Positions 44,001 to 54,502 of a stretch of DNA of 64,000 nucleotides are shown here, one piece after another (the stretch's first letter is position 1; every line of letters begins with the position of its first letter). Below the pieces are notes generated by a model. That model saw nothing but the letters and a program-made list of their open reading frames with translations, did not search any database and was not told where the DNA came from. A program made the position numbers and the translations under genes. The stretch covers positions 1,116,001-1,180,000 of the forward strand of contig OX637627.1 in NCBI GenBank assembly GCA_951802195.1. Reading direction: 5' to 3'. The DNA is from Tausonia pullulans (taxonomy: Eukaryota > Basidiomycota > Tremellomycetes > Cystofilobasidiales > Mrakiaceae).

Positions 44001-47000
44001 AGGTCCAAGACGTCCCTCCCTGGAACGCTCGGGACCCTCTCGGAGAACTTGGAGTCCTCGACCTCCTCGGGTGATCTTCCAAGGCTATCAACAATCGACA
44101 TCGAGAAGGAGATCGGCTCGTTTATCATCATCGACGACGATCTATCCGTCCTCCGGCGAAGGCTGGTCCAGATCCGCCATGCCCATGCTGCCGCCGTTGC
44201 CGCCTCAGGAACGCCCAATCTGACACTCCGACCTCGGTCGTCGCTCAAGCGGCCCAGCCTCGCCTCTCGTGCTAGGTCGTCCCCTCAAATCCGTCAGCTC
44301 CTCCCGATGACCCAGGAGGGCTCCGTCGCTGGCGGACCTGGTCCCCCCCGTGACAGCTCCAACGGGAGCGGCTCATTCTCGGCCTCCAAGCGAGGTGTCG
44401 TCATCCTTCACTTCACCTCGCTCGCCAACTACTCGCGCGTCCGGGACGTTGTCCAGTCGATCCTCACCCCCGGGTCGGCGACCGGATTGCCCGAAGTCAT
44501 GGTCATCCCTAAGCCCATCGGACCCCGACGGTTCCTTACGGCGTTGCACACTGCCGTTCACAGGCCCATCGTCGACCCGTACTTCACCCCGATCGCAACC
44601 TCGCCTCTGAACCCGTCGGGGACGTTTGGTCAGGGCAACTTTGGCTACTTCCCTCCTCCGCCAGCCGCCACTGCGCCTCAGTCTTCAGCTCTGGCATTCC
44701 ATACAGGCCTTGGAGCAGAGGATGATCAGCTGCTTGGTCAGCCATCCATCGTCAGCGGCCGGCCGTCGTCTTCTCGCGCTGTGTCCAATGCGAGCTCGGC
44801 CTCCGGCACGGGTTCGTCGGCGTCCAAGTCGGCCATCGGCGGCAAGAGCAACCTCTCTCTTGGTGTCGCCGGTGCGTCTGCCTCGAGTCCCGCCGGTAGC
44901 GTTAGCAGCGTTCGTCATGGAGGACGCGGTCAGCTTTTCCATCTCGCGCTTCCCTCGCCCTCCGTAACGGACCCCATCGAATTTCTCGCCGACACGGCTG
45001 GCAAGCTCGGCCAGTCGGCCCGATCGGGGATGCTCATCCAGAGCCCTGACGGAATGCCGATGGGCATGTTCTTCGACCCCCTCCCGCGGACGCCGAATTC
45101 GAGGCGGTCCTCCCTCCGAAGTGGCGGTAGTCTCGGAGGAGACGGCAAGGATGGCTCGAACACTGGATCAAGCGAGCGAAGGAAGAGCACGGCTCCCGTT
45201 CGACCGCCGATTGCGACGTTCACGTCGTCCCTCGAGGGCATCATCAAGTCAGCAAGTCTTTCAGGCAACTCGCTGTCGTCGGGCGCTATCAGCAGTGGAG
45301 CTGCCCCGGCCCGTCAGCAGCGGTCTGTGACGGAGCTCGTGAACATGCCGACGAGCCCCAACAGGCGGGAGTCGTTGCATCGCAGCCGCTTGAGCGGGGA
45401 AAATTTCGGGCACGAGGGGCCCTCTGCCACGGAGGAGAAGCGTCGAACGTCGACCTCGAGCCAGACCAGCGCTGGTGGCGGTGGGGTTTCCTCTTTTGCC
45501 AAGTCGCCTGGCGGAGGCGGCGGCAGCGGCTCGGCTCCAGGTTCGACTCCAGGCTCGACTACGAGCCGCGCTGGCTCGACTCCCTCTCGCGACGAGGCCG
45601 TTGGCCAGCTCCACCGAACCAACTCCACGTCACGCCGTCCCAAGAACGTTTCGGTCAGCAGCGCAGGCGGAGGAGCGCCAGCTCCCGGTGTCCTCCCTCA
45701 CCGGACCTCAGGCAGCGCAGGCAGCGCAGGCTCCGTCGGTCGCGCTCGATCAACCACTCTCTCAGCATCGGCGTCTAACTCGGTCGCCTTGGCGGACGAC
45801 GAAGCAGCTGTCCCTGCGCGTAAGTCACCGTCGCTTGGGAGCGGCCCGGGTTCGTCGGTGCTCTCGTCTCCCAAGGGGGCTGGCGGGGAGCCTGTCATGG
45901 ACGCCCCGCCCGCTCCTGTTCCAGCCAAGACGGCGCGCAAGACGGAGCGGGCCAAGAAGAAGGCGACCAAGGAGGGAGAGGGCACGGTGGTCCCTCCGAT
46001 CAACGTTCTCATCGTAGAGGGTCAGTCGGTGATCGTTTCTGTCTTCCTGTCTGCGTTTGACTGACGCTCTTCTTGCTGGCTGGATTACTTTAGACAACCC
46101 CATCAATCAGACCATTCTGTCGACCTTCATGAAAAAGCGCAAAATCAAGTACGGCGTCGCCAAGGACGGACTTGAGGCGGTCGAAAAGTGGCGCACGGGC
46201 GGCTTCCATCTCATCCTTGTGAGGCTCTCCCTTGTCTCGAGAGTGATTGACGTGCCCATCTGAAGCCCAATCACTCCACCTCCCTTCCGCTTCCCTTCTA
46301 GATGGATATCCAGCTCCCTGTCATGGACGGTATCGAAGCCACGCGCGAGATCCGCAAGCTCGAGAAGTATCACAATATCGGCATCTTTCCCTCGACGCCC
46401 ACAATCGAACACATCCGGACGCCATCGCCCTCTAAGGAGCAAGCACCATCGTCGCCTTTCCGAAGCTCGGTCATCATTGTCGCTCTCACGGCCTCGGCCC
46501 AGCCAAGTGATCGTGTCTCGGCTTTGGCGGCGGGTTGCAACGACTTCTTAACAAAGCCCGTCTCGCTCAAGTGGCTCGAGACCAAGATTGTCGAGTGGGG
46601 CTGCATGCAGGTATGTCCCTTGATAGCAGACAGTACACCTTGATCTCCTTTTCCCCTCATCGTCTGACATCCCTCATCCGCAGGCGCTCATTGACTTTGA
46701 TGGCTGGCGACGCTGGCGCACCGCCGACGTCAAGATCACCGGATCCAACTCTGCAAGCGAAGCCATGGCCAAGGGCTTCGGCTCTCTCCCGGACGCCCAG
46801 GGCCGAGCGATGCGCTCGCGTCTGAAGATCGCCCGGAGCACCGCCCGCTCGTCGCCCAGCCAGCCAGCCTCGCAGCTGACCAACTCGTCGATAGATCAGG
46901 TGGCCGTCGACTCGGTCAACTCGTCACCGCAAAATTCGTCCCCGTCGGCGCAGGCGCCCCCGGAGATTAGTATTCAGACGGCGACACCTCGTCCGGCAGC

Positions 47001-47691
47001 GCTCGAGACCCAACCAGTGCCTGCAAGCGGCGAGGAGAAGAAGGAGGGCAAGGGAGGAGCTGCCATCAAGGCGGACGAAGTTGAGGACACTGTCAGCCTC
47101 GATGCGCTCCCCTCTAGACCGGCCTCGCCACCCATTGACCCAGGCCGCGTATCATCCGAGACGCTCGCGAACGTTCCCGTGAGCGGTTTTGCGGTTCTCG
47201 ACGAGTCGTTGCAGGAGGTCAAGCAGGAGCAAGAGCATCACGAAAAGGCCTTCGCCGAGCGTGCGGCTGCCTTTCCCGCCCCGGTCGCGCCGCCGCCCGT
47301 CGTCATTCCTGCTGCCTCGCCGTCTTCATCAATACCCTTCTTTCCTAGCAACAGGCGACCGAGTTGCCCCCGCTCCCAGGGAAGCTCGGACGGCGGAGCT
47401 TCGATCCAGTCGGTTCTCAACAATTCGGTCCCTGTCGGCGAGAACGCTCCGACGGTCGTACATTCCAAGCCAAAATCGTCTGCCGGCGGTTCCTCGCCAG
47501 GACCCCTATCCAAGTTGGACAGCAGCACGCCCTCGTCCGTGCCGCAGAGACTCTCTATCCCGGAGAACCAGGGATCGTCGCCTTTCAGTGACGACGGCGT
47601 GGCGCCCGATCGAGCGCAGGACCTAAGCGACGTACTGACGCCCAGGCCGCTCCCGCACGTTGAGAACGGCGGCGTCGACATGGCTGAATGA
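41010..47691 (+). CDS. SSK1: Ssk1-type response regulator of the HOG pathway
   Basis: Response regulator expected to relay osmotic and oxidative phosphorelay signals to the Ssk2-type MAPKKK. Six exons: 41010-41135, 41351-42922, 42987-46020, about 46094-46218, 46302-46611 and 46684-47691, giving about 2,050 residues, far longer than yeast Ssk1 (about 710). After a disordered Ser/Pro region, FDIGEMVQSVGDLLGGLTAE to PGDAIEIGLHV (about 42766-43050) resembles a kinase-like ATPase fold. FIIIDDDLSVLRRRLVQIRH, VVILHFTSLANYSRVRDVVQ and VMVIPKPIGPRRFLTALHTA (44125-44580) look like a diverged receiver. The true receiver follows a basic RKTERAKKKATKE run: INVLIVEDNPINQTI, LILMDIQLPVMDG (phospho-acceptor Asp), VALTAS and FLTKPVSLKWLE. 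A Ser/Pro tail of about 320 residues ends VDMAE. Confidence 0.92.
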
Positions 47692-48363
47692 CTGGACGGA
47701 GGATGGTCGTCTAGGTCGAGCTGGCTGCTGGTGTACGGCCTTGTTCTCCTCCTGTTCTTTGGATCATGGTAACCTCTGAGCAACAGCAAATAATCAGCGT
47801 TACTACCCTTTACCTGAGTCTTGCTTTGCTTCTGCTACCTTGAGTTCTTTCCTTCTTCCTTTTTCCTTCTTCTTTTTTTTCTAGCTTTCCTAAGACCCAG
47901 ACTAGCCCCAGCGCCTTCTCCATTTCTGCGCCGTCGTCGATCCTCGTCGCATCGTTGCCTCTCCGTCTCCCCCTTTCTTCCATCTCTCGCTTTCTCTCTC
48001 TCACGTATCAATCCTCTCTCTTGTCCTCCCAGTTCCAACGCATACATACACGCCTTTTATCGTTCGACACCTCTTGCATACGTCTCATTTCTCACGCCTC
48101 CTGTCCCCTGTGCCCGTCCTTATATACTCCTCTACATAAACGAATGCCCCATCTCCATCCTCTTCTTTTGGCTTTACGTCTTCTTTACCTTCTCGAGCTC
48201 CTCGGGTCCATGTCAATTCCGCTGTGTCGCTCGATCCCTCTACAAGCGAATGAGCCAGTCCCTACTGTCGTCGAAAGCGCGCGCCTGGAAATTTATTACC
48301 ACCCGACTCTCTTTTCCCCCTCCGAGGTCGTTTCGTTTCATTTCATTAATGGGGTTCTTCCCT
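47692..48363. other. intergenic region, convergent SSK1 and prefoldin genes
   Basis: 672 bp, strongly C/T-rich on the plus strand from about 47830 to 48230 with T8 and similar runs. It holds two 3' UTRs. The long C/T-rich open frames across it lack any family resemblance. Confidence 0.45.
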
Positions 48364-49299
48364 TCAGCTCGACCGCTGAACGTTCTGCCGCTGGATCCCG
48401 TTCTCCTTGCAGAACGTCTCAAACTGGGCCTCGCGGTCCTTGTACTGGCCGATGAGCTGCTGGAGGACCTGCTTGATCTGCAATTGGGGTCCACTAGAAT
48501 AAGCCTGACGGGTCCTAAGGCAATGAGAGAGATAGAGAGAGAGAGAGAGAGGGAGAGACAAGTGGGGGGGGGGGGGGGGGAGGGAGAGGGAGAGGGATAG
48601 CGGACGAACGCCATCGTTGTTCATCTGCAGCGAGGGGATGACCTCGTTGACGGTCCGCTCGACGAGGACGCCGCCGATCATCCGGAAGCATTTCCGCGTC
48701 GGGTCCTTCTTCTGCGTCTCGAGGAGGGTGCTGAGGACGAGGCTGGCGGAGATGGACGGGAGGCGTGGACGGGAGGCGGAAGAGAGGGTCAGTCATGGGG
48801 AGACTGGATCGCGGTGAGCGAGGGTCGCCGGGATACGGACGTGTGCTCGTCTGACTCCGACTCAAGCTCGCCGATTTTCTGGGCGATACCCTGGAGATCG
48901 TTCTGAGATTGGCAGCAGGGTATCAGTCGGGGTGAATGAGCGAGAGGGAGACGGCAGCCGCCTGGCCAAGCCGCTGGATGCCAGGCCGCCGACGACGCGC
49001 GCGTCGCGAGAGAGCGAAGAGGCGCGTGTGTCTAAGACGGCAGCGGCACTGGCCAGCAACCTGGTTGGTCTGACGGAAGCCGCACCTTCAGCCGCTGGTA
49101 CTGCTGGTTGATCTCTTGGTCGCTGACGGATGGCCACGGGCCGAGAGAACACGAGCGGGCGAGAAGGGACGTGTCAGCAGGCGGCGCGCGTCCCCCTTAT
49201 ACGGGTCTCTCTTGTGCGCCGCGCAAGAACGCACGAGAGCTCCTTCTTCGGCTGCTCGGACTTCTTGAGGGCGGATTTCGGGACAGCGGACGTGGACAT
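48364..49299 (-). CDS. GIM4: prefoldin subunit 2 (beta-type)
   Basis: Subunit of the cytosolic prefoldin chaperone that hands nascent actin and tubulin to the chaperonin TRiC. Spliced exons: MSTSAVPKSALKKSEQPKKE, then DQEINQQYQRLK, NDLQGIAQKIGELESESDEH and SLVLSTLLETQKKDPTRKCF, followed by RMIGGVLVERTVNEVIPSLQ. The last exon has IKQVLQQLIGQYKDREAQFE and FCKENGIQRQNVQRSS. The RMIGGVLVERTV beta-hairpin core between two coiled coils is characteristic of PFDN2. Length is about 130 residues, as expected. Four introns; the last contains a GA/G simple repeat. It is divergent from eIF3m with 177 bp between starts. Confidence 0.94.
48524..48597. repeat. GA microsatellite plus G17 run in a prefoldin intron
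   Basis: A GA-rich tract followed by 17 consecutive G (48564-48580) and GGGAGA units. On the coding strand this is a C/T pyrimidine tract upstream of the intron's acceptor. Length variation between isolates is likely. Confidence 0.85.
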
Positions 49300-49476
49300 G
49301 GTGAAGAGAGAGTGGGTGATGGTTGAGGTCGTCGTGTCGTGTCGTGTCTTGTCTCGTCTCGCTGCCTGATCGACTCGCGCCGCGCTCAAGTTTCTCGGAC
49401 TCCTCTCGTCAACCACCAGCACCTTTCTTCTCCCCCCCCCCCTCCTTCTCCCCCTCTTCCCCTTCTCCTTTCCGCT
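49300..49476. promoter_or_regulatory. 177-bp divergent promoter of GIM4 and eIF3m
   Basis: The shortest divergent start-to-start gap in the window. It contains a GTCGTGTCGTGTC repeat (about 49331-49345) and a C10-type run before the eIF3m ATG. No named element recognised. Confidence 0.45.
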
Positions 49477-51340
49477 ATGAGCGTCACCATCTGTGCCGAC
49501 GGTGTCTTCGAGGAGCAGGTCAGGCCTGGCCGTCTGCTCGCTCACCGGCCGCGTACATGGCGCTGACGCCCTTCCCTCTCGCTTCTTGTTCTCCCATGCG
49601 CGCGCGTCCTCGTCCATGCCAACGCCTTCTTCTCCACACACCCGTCGAATCCCCACCGTCCAGACTCTCGAGCTCGTCACCTACCTCGCCCGCCCCAAGC
49701 CTGAGGAGGAGCGCGAGGCGTACGTCGCCTCGTTTGGCAACTTCAAGGCCGAGGCCGGTGAGGAGCGCGTCCAGCTCGTTGCCGCCATCCTTCGTGACGT
49801 CCAGGGCCTCGGCGACGGCACCGAGCGTGAGGTCGAGGGCTTCTTCAACCTCCTCCTCGCTGTTGTTCTCGCCGTCCACCCAGTGGACTCGGCACCGTTC
49901 GCCGAGATCTTCCCCAAGATCCTCGCCGCCCTCACCAACGACAAGCGCCGCGAGCTTCGGCGGGCCCAGTACCAGATGTCCGTCATCCTCCAGTCCCGCT
50001 CTTCGTTGCTGTGACCGCTCTCTTTCTGACGCTGTCTCCGAATTGCCTCTCTGGACGTTGAACCGGTCATGTTACGCGCTTTCCGCCGACACACCCACTG
50101 CAGCCTCTCCAACCTCCACAACTTCCTCCCCGCCTCGTCTGTCCTTCGTCTCTCGACCCTTCAGTCGCTCCTCTCGCTTGCCGCGCTCCACAAGGACCTC
50201 GCCAACGTCGGCTTCACTCCGTCGAGCGTCAAGACCTGGGTCTCCGAGTGGCAGGGTGTCGAAGCTGAGGCCAAGGCGGCGTTCGTCCGGTCCGTCGCGT
50301 CCGAGTTTGAGAAGGAGGACAAGGCTGGCCACGGGTGAGCAGCAGACTCTCTTTTCGATGCACGAGACGGAGCAAGCGGAAGGTAGCCTGGCCTCTGAGG
50401 CGAGCGACACGTATGCCCCGAGCGGTTGTACTGTCCGTTCACTTAGGGTCTATTCACTTTGGCCTGGCTTGAGCCTCTTCCATCCCACTCGCTTGCTCCT
50501 TCTCTCCACGGCCGTATGCGCGCGTCTCACCAGCGACTGACCGACATGCCCTCTCCCTTCCCTCCCTCCTTGTAGCGCCGCCTCGTACCCTTACCACCTC
50601 CTCCACCTCTCCCTCCTCCCCGCAACGACCGCCTCCTCCTCCTCCATCCAGCCGACTCTCCTGCTCGCCCTCCGTCTCCCGACGCTCTTCGACTACACGC
50701 CCCTCCTCTCCCTCCCTGCTGTTCAGGCCGCCGAGCCCTCCCCGGCGCTCGAGCTCCTCAAGCTCTTCGAGTCTGCCACCCTCCAGGAGTGGACCGTGTG
50801 GCTCAAGTCCCACCCTTCCGACACGCTTTCCGGACTCGGTCTCGACGAGCAGGACCTGACGAGGAAGATCCGGTGCCTCACGCTCGCGACGCTCTGCGCG
50901 GGCAAGGCCGAGGTTTCGTACAAGGAGATCGCCGAGAAGCTCGAGGTCGACGAGAAGGATGTTGAGGTCTGGGTCATCGACGGTGGGTAGCGCGGGCCCA
51001 GTATGTCCCCCCTGTTGAGACCTCCCGCTGACCTCGTTCACTCCTCGAAGTCATCCGCCTCGGTCTCCTCTCGGCCAAGCTCTCCCAGCCGACCCGGTCG
51101 GTCCGCGTTCAGCGGGCGTACATCCGTTCGTTCGCCAAGCCCGAGTGGGAGGCCCTCCAGGCCCGGCTCGCCGCTTGGGACGAGAAGTGAGTTGGCTCTC
51201 TCCCGCCCGTTGGGAGTATACTTGTCTGACTCTCGTGTGTTTCCCTCCCGCGCAGCCTCGCGTCCGTCTCGGAGGTCGTCGGCGAGGCCAAGAGGATCGG
51301 CGAGTCGTCCCAGTCGTCGAGCGTCGCTCAGGCGGCTTGA
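49477..51340 (+). CDS. eukaryotic translation initiation factor 3 subunit M (PCI domain)
   Basis: PCI-domain subunit of eIF3, which organises the 43S pre-initiation complex. The first exon reads MSVTICADGVFEEQ. The next gives TLELVTYLARPKPEEEREAY, FGNFKAEAGEERVQLVAAIL and RREL before an intron. Further exons have LSNLHNFLPASSVLRLSTLQ and YPYHLLHLSLLPATTAS. The PCI/winged-helix part reads DEQDLTRKIRCLTLATLCAG, KAEVSYKEIAEKLEVDEKDV and EVWVIDVIRLGLLSAKLSQP, then TRSVRVQRAYIRSFAKPEWE. It ends SSQSSSVAQAA. About seven introns. The VIRLGLLSAKLSQ segment favours eIF3m over COP9 subunit 7, the nearest alternative. It converges on the AIG1-like gene. Confidence 0.92.
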
Positions 51341-51589
51341 GCCATGGAAAAAGGCGAATTGTGCGCTGTAAAGGAGTAGGGCGATGACGATGGTGGCGGT
51401 GGTGGTGGTAGTGGCACGGAGTCTCTTTCTCTTTTTTTTTTCTCTTGGTGGACGTGGCGATATAGATGTCCCCTGGCTTTTTTTTTCTTTTCTTTCCATT
51501 GCATTGCGGCCGCCGGAGAGGGAACGTTCTCCCTTTCTTTGTGTCCTCTTCATCGCCCACCTAGGGCGTCCCTCGCTCTCCCTCCCAAC

Positions 51590-52989
51590 TTACTGCGTCT
51601 TCCTCGTCCCATTCACCGCGCTCTTCTTCCCCCCACCCCCCTGCAGCGCCTTCTTCACCCCATTCAGCGCCCAAAAGCTCCCCAGCGCGAACGCCGTCGC
51701 TCCTCCGTAGATGGCACATCGGATCGGGAGCGGGTTGAGCGTGAGGAAGGGGTAGGGGAAGGTGCCGTTCTGGGCGGCGCACCTACGCTCACGAAGGCGG
51801 TCGTCAGTTTGGACGGGGCAGGGAGCGAGAGTAACGGAGGGAGCGGCGACGCACCATTCGGCGAACGAGGCGTACGAGACGCAGGCGAGGAGAGCGGCAA
51901 GCGTCGCGCCCCAAGTGGCAGTGTAGCCCCGGTAGGGCTGTTCGAAAGCGAAGAAGTCGATGAGGAGGGCGATGGCTGGGGTCGCGTGGACTGCAAAGAA
52001 GGGGCGTGCGTGTCAACCAGTGAGGGTAGGTGAGGAAGGGGATGACATGGACGAACGGGCGAGATCCCTAGAGGGGAGGATGGGGTATCAGCGTTTCAGG
52101 TCGAAAACCGCATTACAACGCTGAGGTTGTACGAACATCCAGAGAGGAATGTAGAACAGGGCCGGAACCGTTGGATCACTCGACGAGACGTCGTCCGACT
52201 TGGGCGGCAGGATCAGCGATGGCGCCAGGAGTAAGAGACTCCACTGGTGACAGGGAGGGAGGGGGAGGGAAGAGGTCAGAAGTTTGGGCAGGATAGAAAG
52301 AAGAGATCAGAGCGAGATTACAGACGTAGATTGTGGATACGACAGTCTCAACCTGGGCAAACAATTTGTCAGCCCAGGGCAAATGCTGCGTTTAGAAGTG
52401 TTCAGTGCTCACCGGCAGTGCGATCAGGAGAAGAGCCCTCTTGATCGTCCGGAAGACTGAAAGACCGCATCAATATCAGCTTCTGCGTGGAATGGCAGTG
52501 TGGCTCAATCGCACCCTTCACGCTAGGCGCCAAATCGGCAAGTACAGAGAAGGCAAGGCACGCTCCCGCCACGCAAAGACCATCTATGGTAAGGAACTGA
52601 AAGTGACCTCCAACCTGGCCCTCAAGCCAGTCTGAGAATCTGAGAGCAGGGTGATCAGGCGCGCCAAGTCAGATTCGATCGACCAGCCGCACACGTGTCC
52701 AGGCGAGGCGCATTCGACCGATCGACCGTCGGCATGCAACCCACACAGCGGTTTGGAGAACGGAGAAGCCAGCGAACCTGAGAGAAGAGGACATATGGTC
52801 AGAAGGGGTGAGCAACAATATACATGCAGATCAGGCTGAGTGCAGACTGACATGTAGGACGCAGCCGCCTGAAGGGAGGGGAAGGGTGCATCGATGTCGA
52901 CCGCCGTCAGAGCGGGCACATCGGATGCTGGGGTCGAGAACGAGCTGTCTCACAACATGGAGTGCGGTACGGGGGAATGAGAGAGGCAT
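51590..52989 (-). CDS. FAR-17a/AIG1-like integral membrane protein
   Basis: Predicted six-helix membrane protein of the AIG1/FAR-17a family; animal members hydrolyse fatty-acid esters of hydroxy fatty acids with a Thr/His pair. The start exon MPLSFPRTALHV is followed by a gtgaga donor. Splicing then gives AAASYMFAGFSVLQTAVWVA. DWLEGQVGGHFQFLTIDGLC matches the family G-G-x-(F/W)-x-(F/Y)-L-T motif. VFRTIKRALLLIALP and VWSLLLLAPSLILPPK follow, then a divergent linker. VHATPAIALLIDFFAFEQPY has the conserved His. NGTFPYPFLTLNPLPIR and ATAFALGSFWALNGVKKAL form the end, with KTQ at the stop. About nine introns; the splice around 52000-52100 is uncertain. Confidence 0.78.
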
Positions 52990-53314
52990 GATGAGAGCAA
53001 AGAATGCAGGCGTTGCTGTCGATTGTCGGAGAGAGCACGAGGATGGGGGGGGGGGGGAATAGAGACGTCACTGTCGGATCGGAGAGAGCGAGGCCGATTG
53101 TCACGTAACCGAGCATCCCAAGCTGCGTCGATAATCTCAGGGGCACATTCACATCTGAGGAGGTCTCAATCGGTCACTTGTCCAACTCACCCAAACAGAC
53201 GAAGGCTGTCGTCCATATCCTGTCGATATTTCCCTTGCCAACTCGCCTTCGGAGGAGAGCGAGTGAGCGCGTCTCCTCCCTTCTTCCTTCTTCGGCCACC
53301 AACAGCATTCAACC
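52990..53314. promoter_or_regulatory. divergent upstream region of AIG1-like gene and the unrecognised gene
   Basis: 325 bp with a G13 run (53045-53057). Open frames that extend into it begin with GTG and not ATG. No motif assigned. Confidence 0.4.
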
Positions 53315-54096
53315 ATGTCCGAAGTCCCAGCAGCGACTCTCACCGAGCTTGCGGATCGCAAGTCTATTATCTGACCTCTCCAGCTGTATCTCTCCGTCGT
53401 CTGACACATCCCTCCCTAACAGCGCCGGTCCTCGACCTCTACTCGCTCTTCGGCCAGCCGCCAGACTCTCCCCTCATCAACGCTGCGCTGGACCAGCTTC
53501 GCGTTCTCGAGGGGCTCGAGACAGTCCCCGAATGCCAGATCCAGGCGTATTGTGCGTGTGCCGGCCAAGGGAGAGGAGCGTGTTGTTCTCGCTAACTCAC
53601 GCCGCTCTAACCTGAACCTGTCTACCTGTCCTCTGCTTTTCTGGTCTTAGCTGGGACATCATACCACAACTACCATCGTCTCGGCCTTTCCCTATCTTTC
53701 TCCGTCCCCAAATCCCCCTCGTCCTCAGCCAAACTCGACCAGATCGACCTCTACAACCCCCCACCAATGTCCGAAACCTCCAAACCAGCCAATAACCCAA
53801 CCGCCACTTCCCACAAGCCCTCCTTCCTTCCCTGTAACTCTCGGATCCTCCCATCTCCCCTCCGGCGAGACTCCACAGCGCTCGAGATCCTCTCGCATCT
53901 CGGCGAGCCAACTCGCAAAGGCGGCGGGGAAGCCAACCTCGGCAAGATCGGGCCCGGCGTCTGGCTTGAGTGGACTAACCTTGCGGAGGGGAAGCGAGGG
54001 ATGATGCTAGAGTTCGAGGAGAGGGGAGCTGGGTGTTGGGAGCATGATCGGTTGGGAAAGGCAAGGTGGAAGAGCGCGATGCTGTTTGTGCCGTGA
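53315..54096 (+). CDS. unrecognised conserved-looking protein
   Basis: I do not recognise the family. Three exons are inferred: 53315-53357 (MSEVPAATLTELAD), 53423-about 53550 (PPVLDLYSLFGQPPDSPLIN, LDQLRVLEGLETVPECQIQA) and about 53651-54096 (SGTSYHNYHRLGLSLSFSVP, then a Ser/Pro linker). The third exon also carries DSTALEILSHLGEPTRKGGG and LGKIGPGVWLEWTNL, and ends GKARWKSAMLFVP. The compact GPGVWLEW ... LEFEERGAGCWEHD block looks like a folded conserved core. Exons 1 and 2 join in frame only with a GC donor at 53358 (C|gcaagt). Product about 205 residues, no signal peptide or membrane segment. It is divergent from the AIG1-like gene. Confidence 0.68.
53358..53422 (+). other. probable GC-AG intron
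   Basis: 65 nt starting gcaagt and ending taacag, with a TCTGAC branch site about 25 nt before the end. The only GT donor nearby (gtctat at 53362) leaves the wrong phase for the downstream frame; the GC donor gives AD|PPVLDLY in phase. Confidence 0.62.
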
Positions 54097-54502
54097 TTGA
54101 GGCGGCACCTCGTGCAGGGGGCCTCCGATGTGTGTTGGCCAGAATCTCAGAGAGAAAGATCGGTTTGAGGTGATACAATGAATGCAGTACCATAGTATGT
54201 TTACATAACACCTTTTTTGGATGAGGATGGGAGCAGGCTCTCAAACTTTCAGGTGGCCTTAGGCAATTGTGCATAATCTCGCGGCCAGCCAGTCTTCATC
54301 CTCGCCCATATGGTTCTCGTCGCACCTAGAGTCAAGAACGATTGGTCACAGCCTCGGGATAACAATGAATACTTGACGAAAGGATGGGCCTGCAAAAACC
54401 GTTTGCTGTTGTGGCAAGTCGGCGGAGCCTGGGGGTCAATGGGACCTTGGTGACTCTCAAGATTCCGCCAAATCTCATCTCTATATAACAAGCGACCTCT
54501 AT
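54097..54502. other. intergenic region, convergent
   Basis: 406 bp of 3' flanks between the unrecognised gene and the phosphoglycerate-mutase-like gene. A minus-strand open frame here (about 54490-54249) has no ATG and no family resemblance. Confidence 0.4.

Noticed and set aside
47821-48600. 259-codon plus-strand frame between SSK1 and GIM4
   Set aside because: Built from C/T-rich 3' flank and the complement of GIM4 exons and repeat; not a plausible protein.
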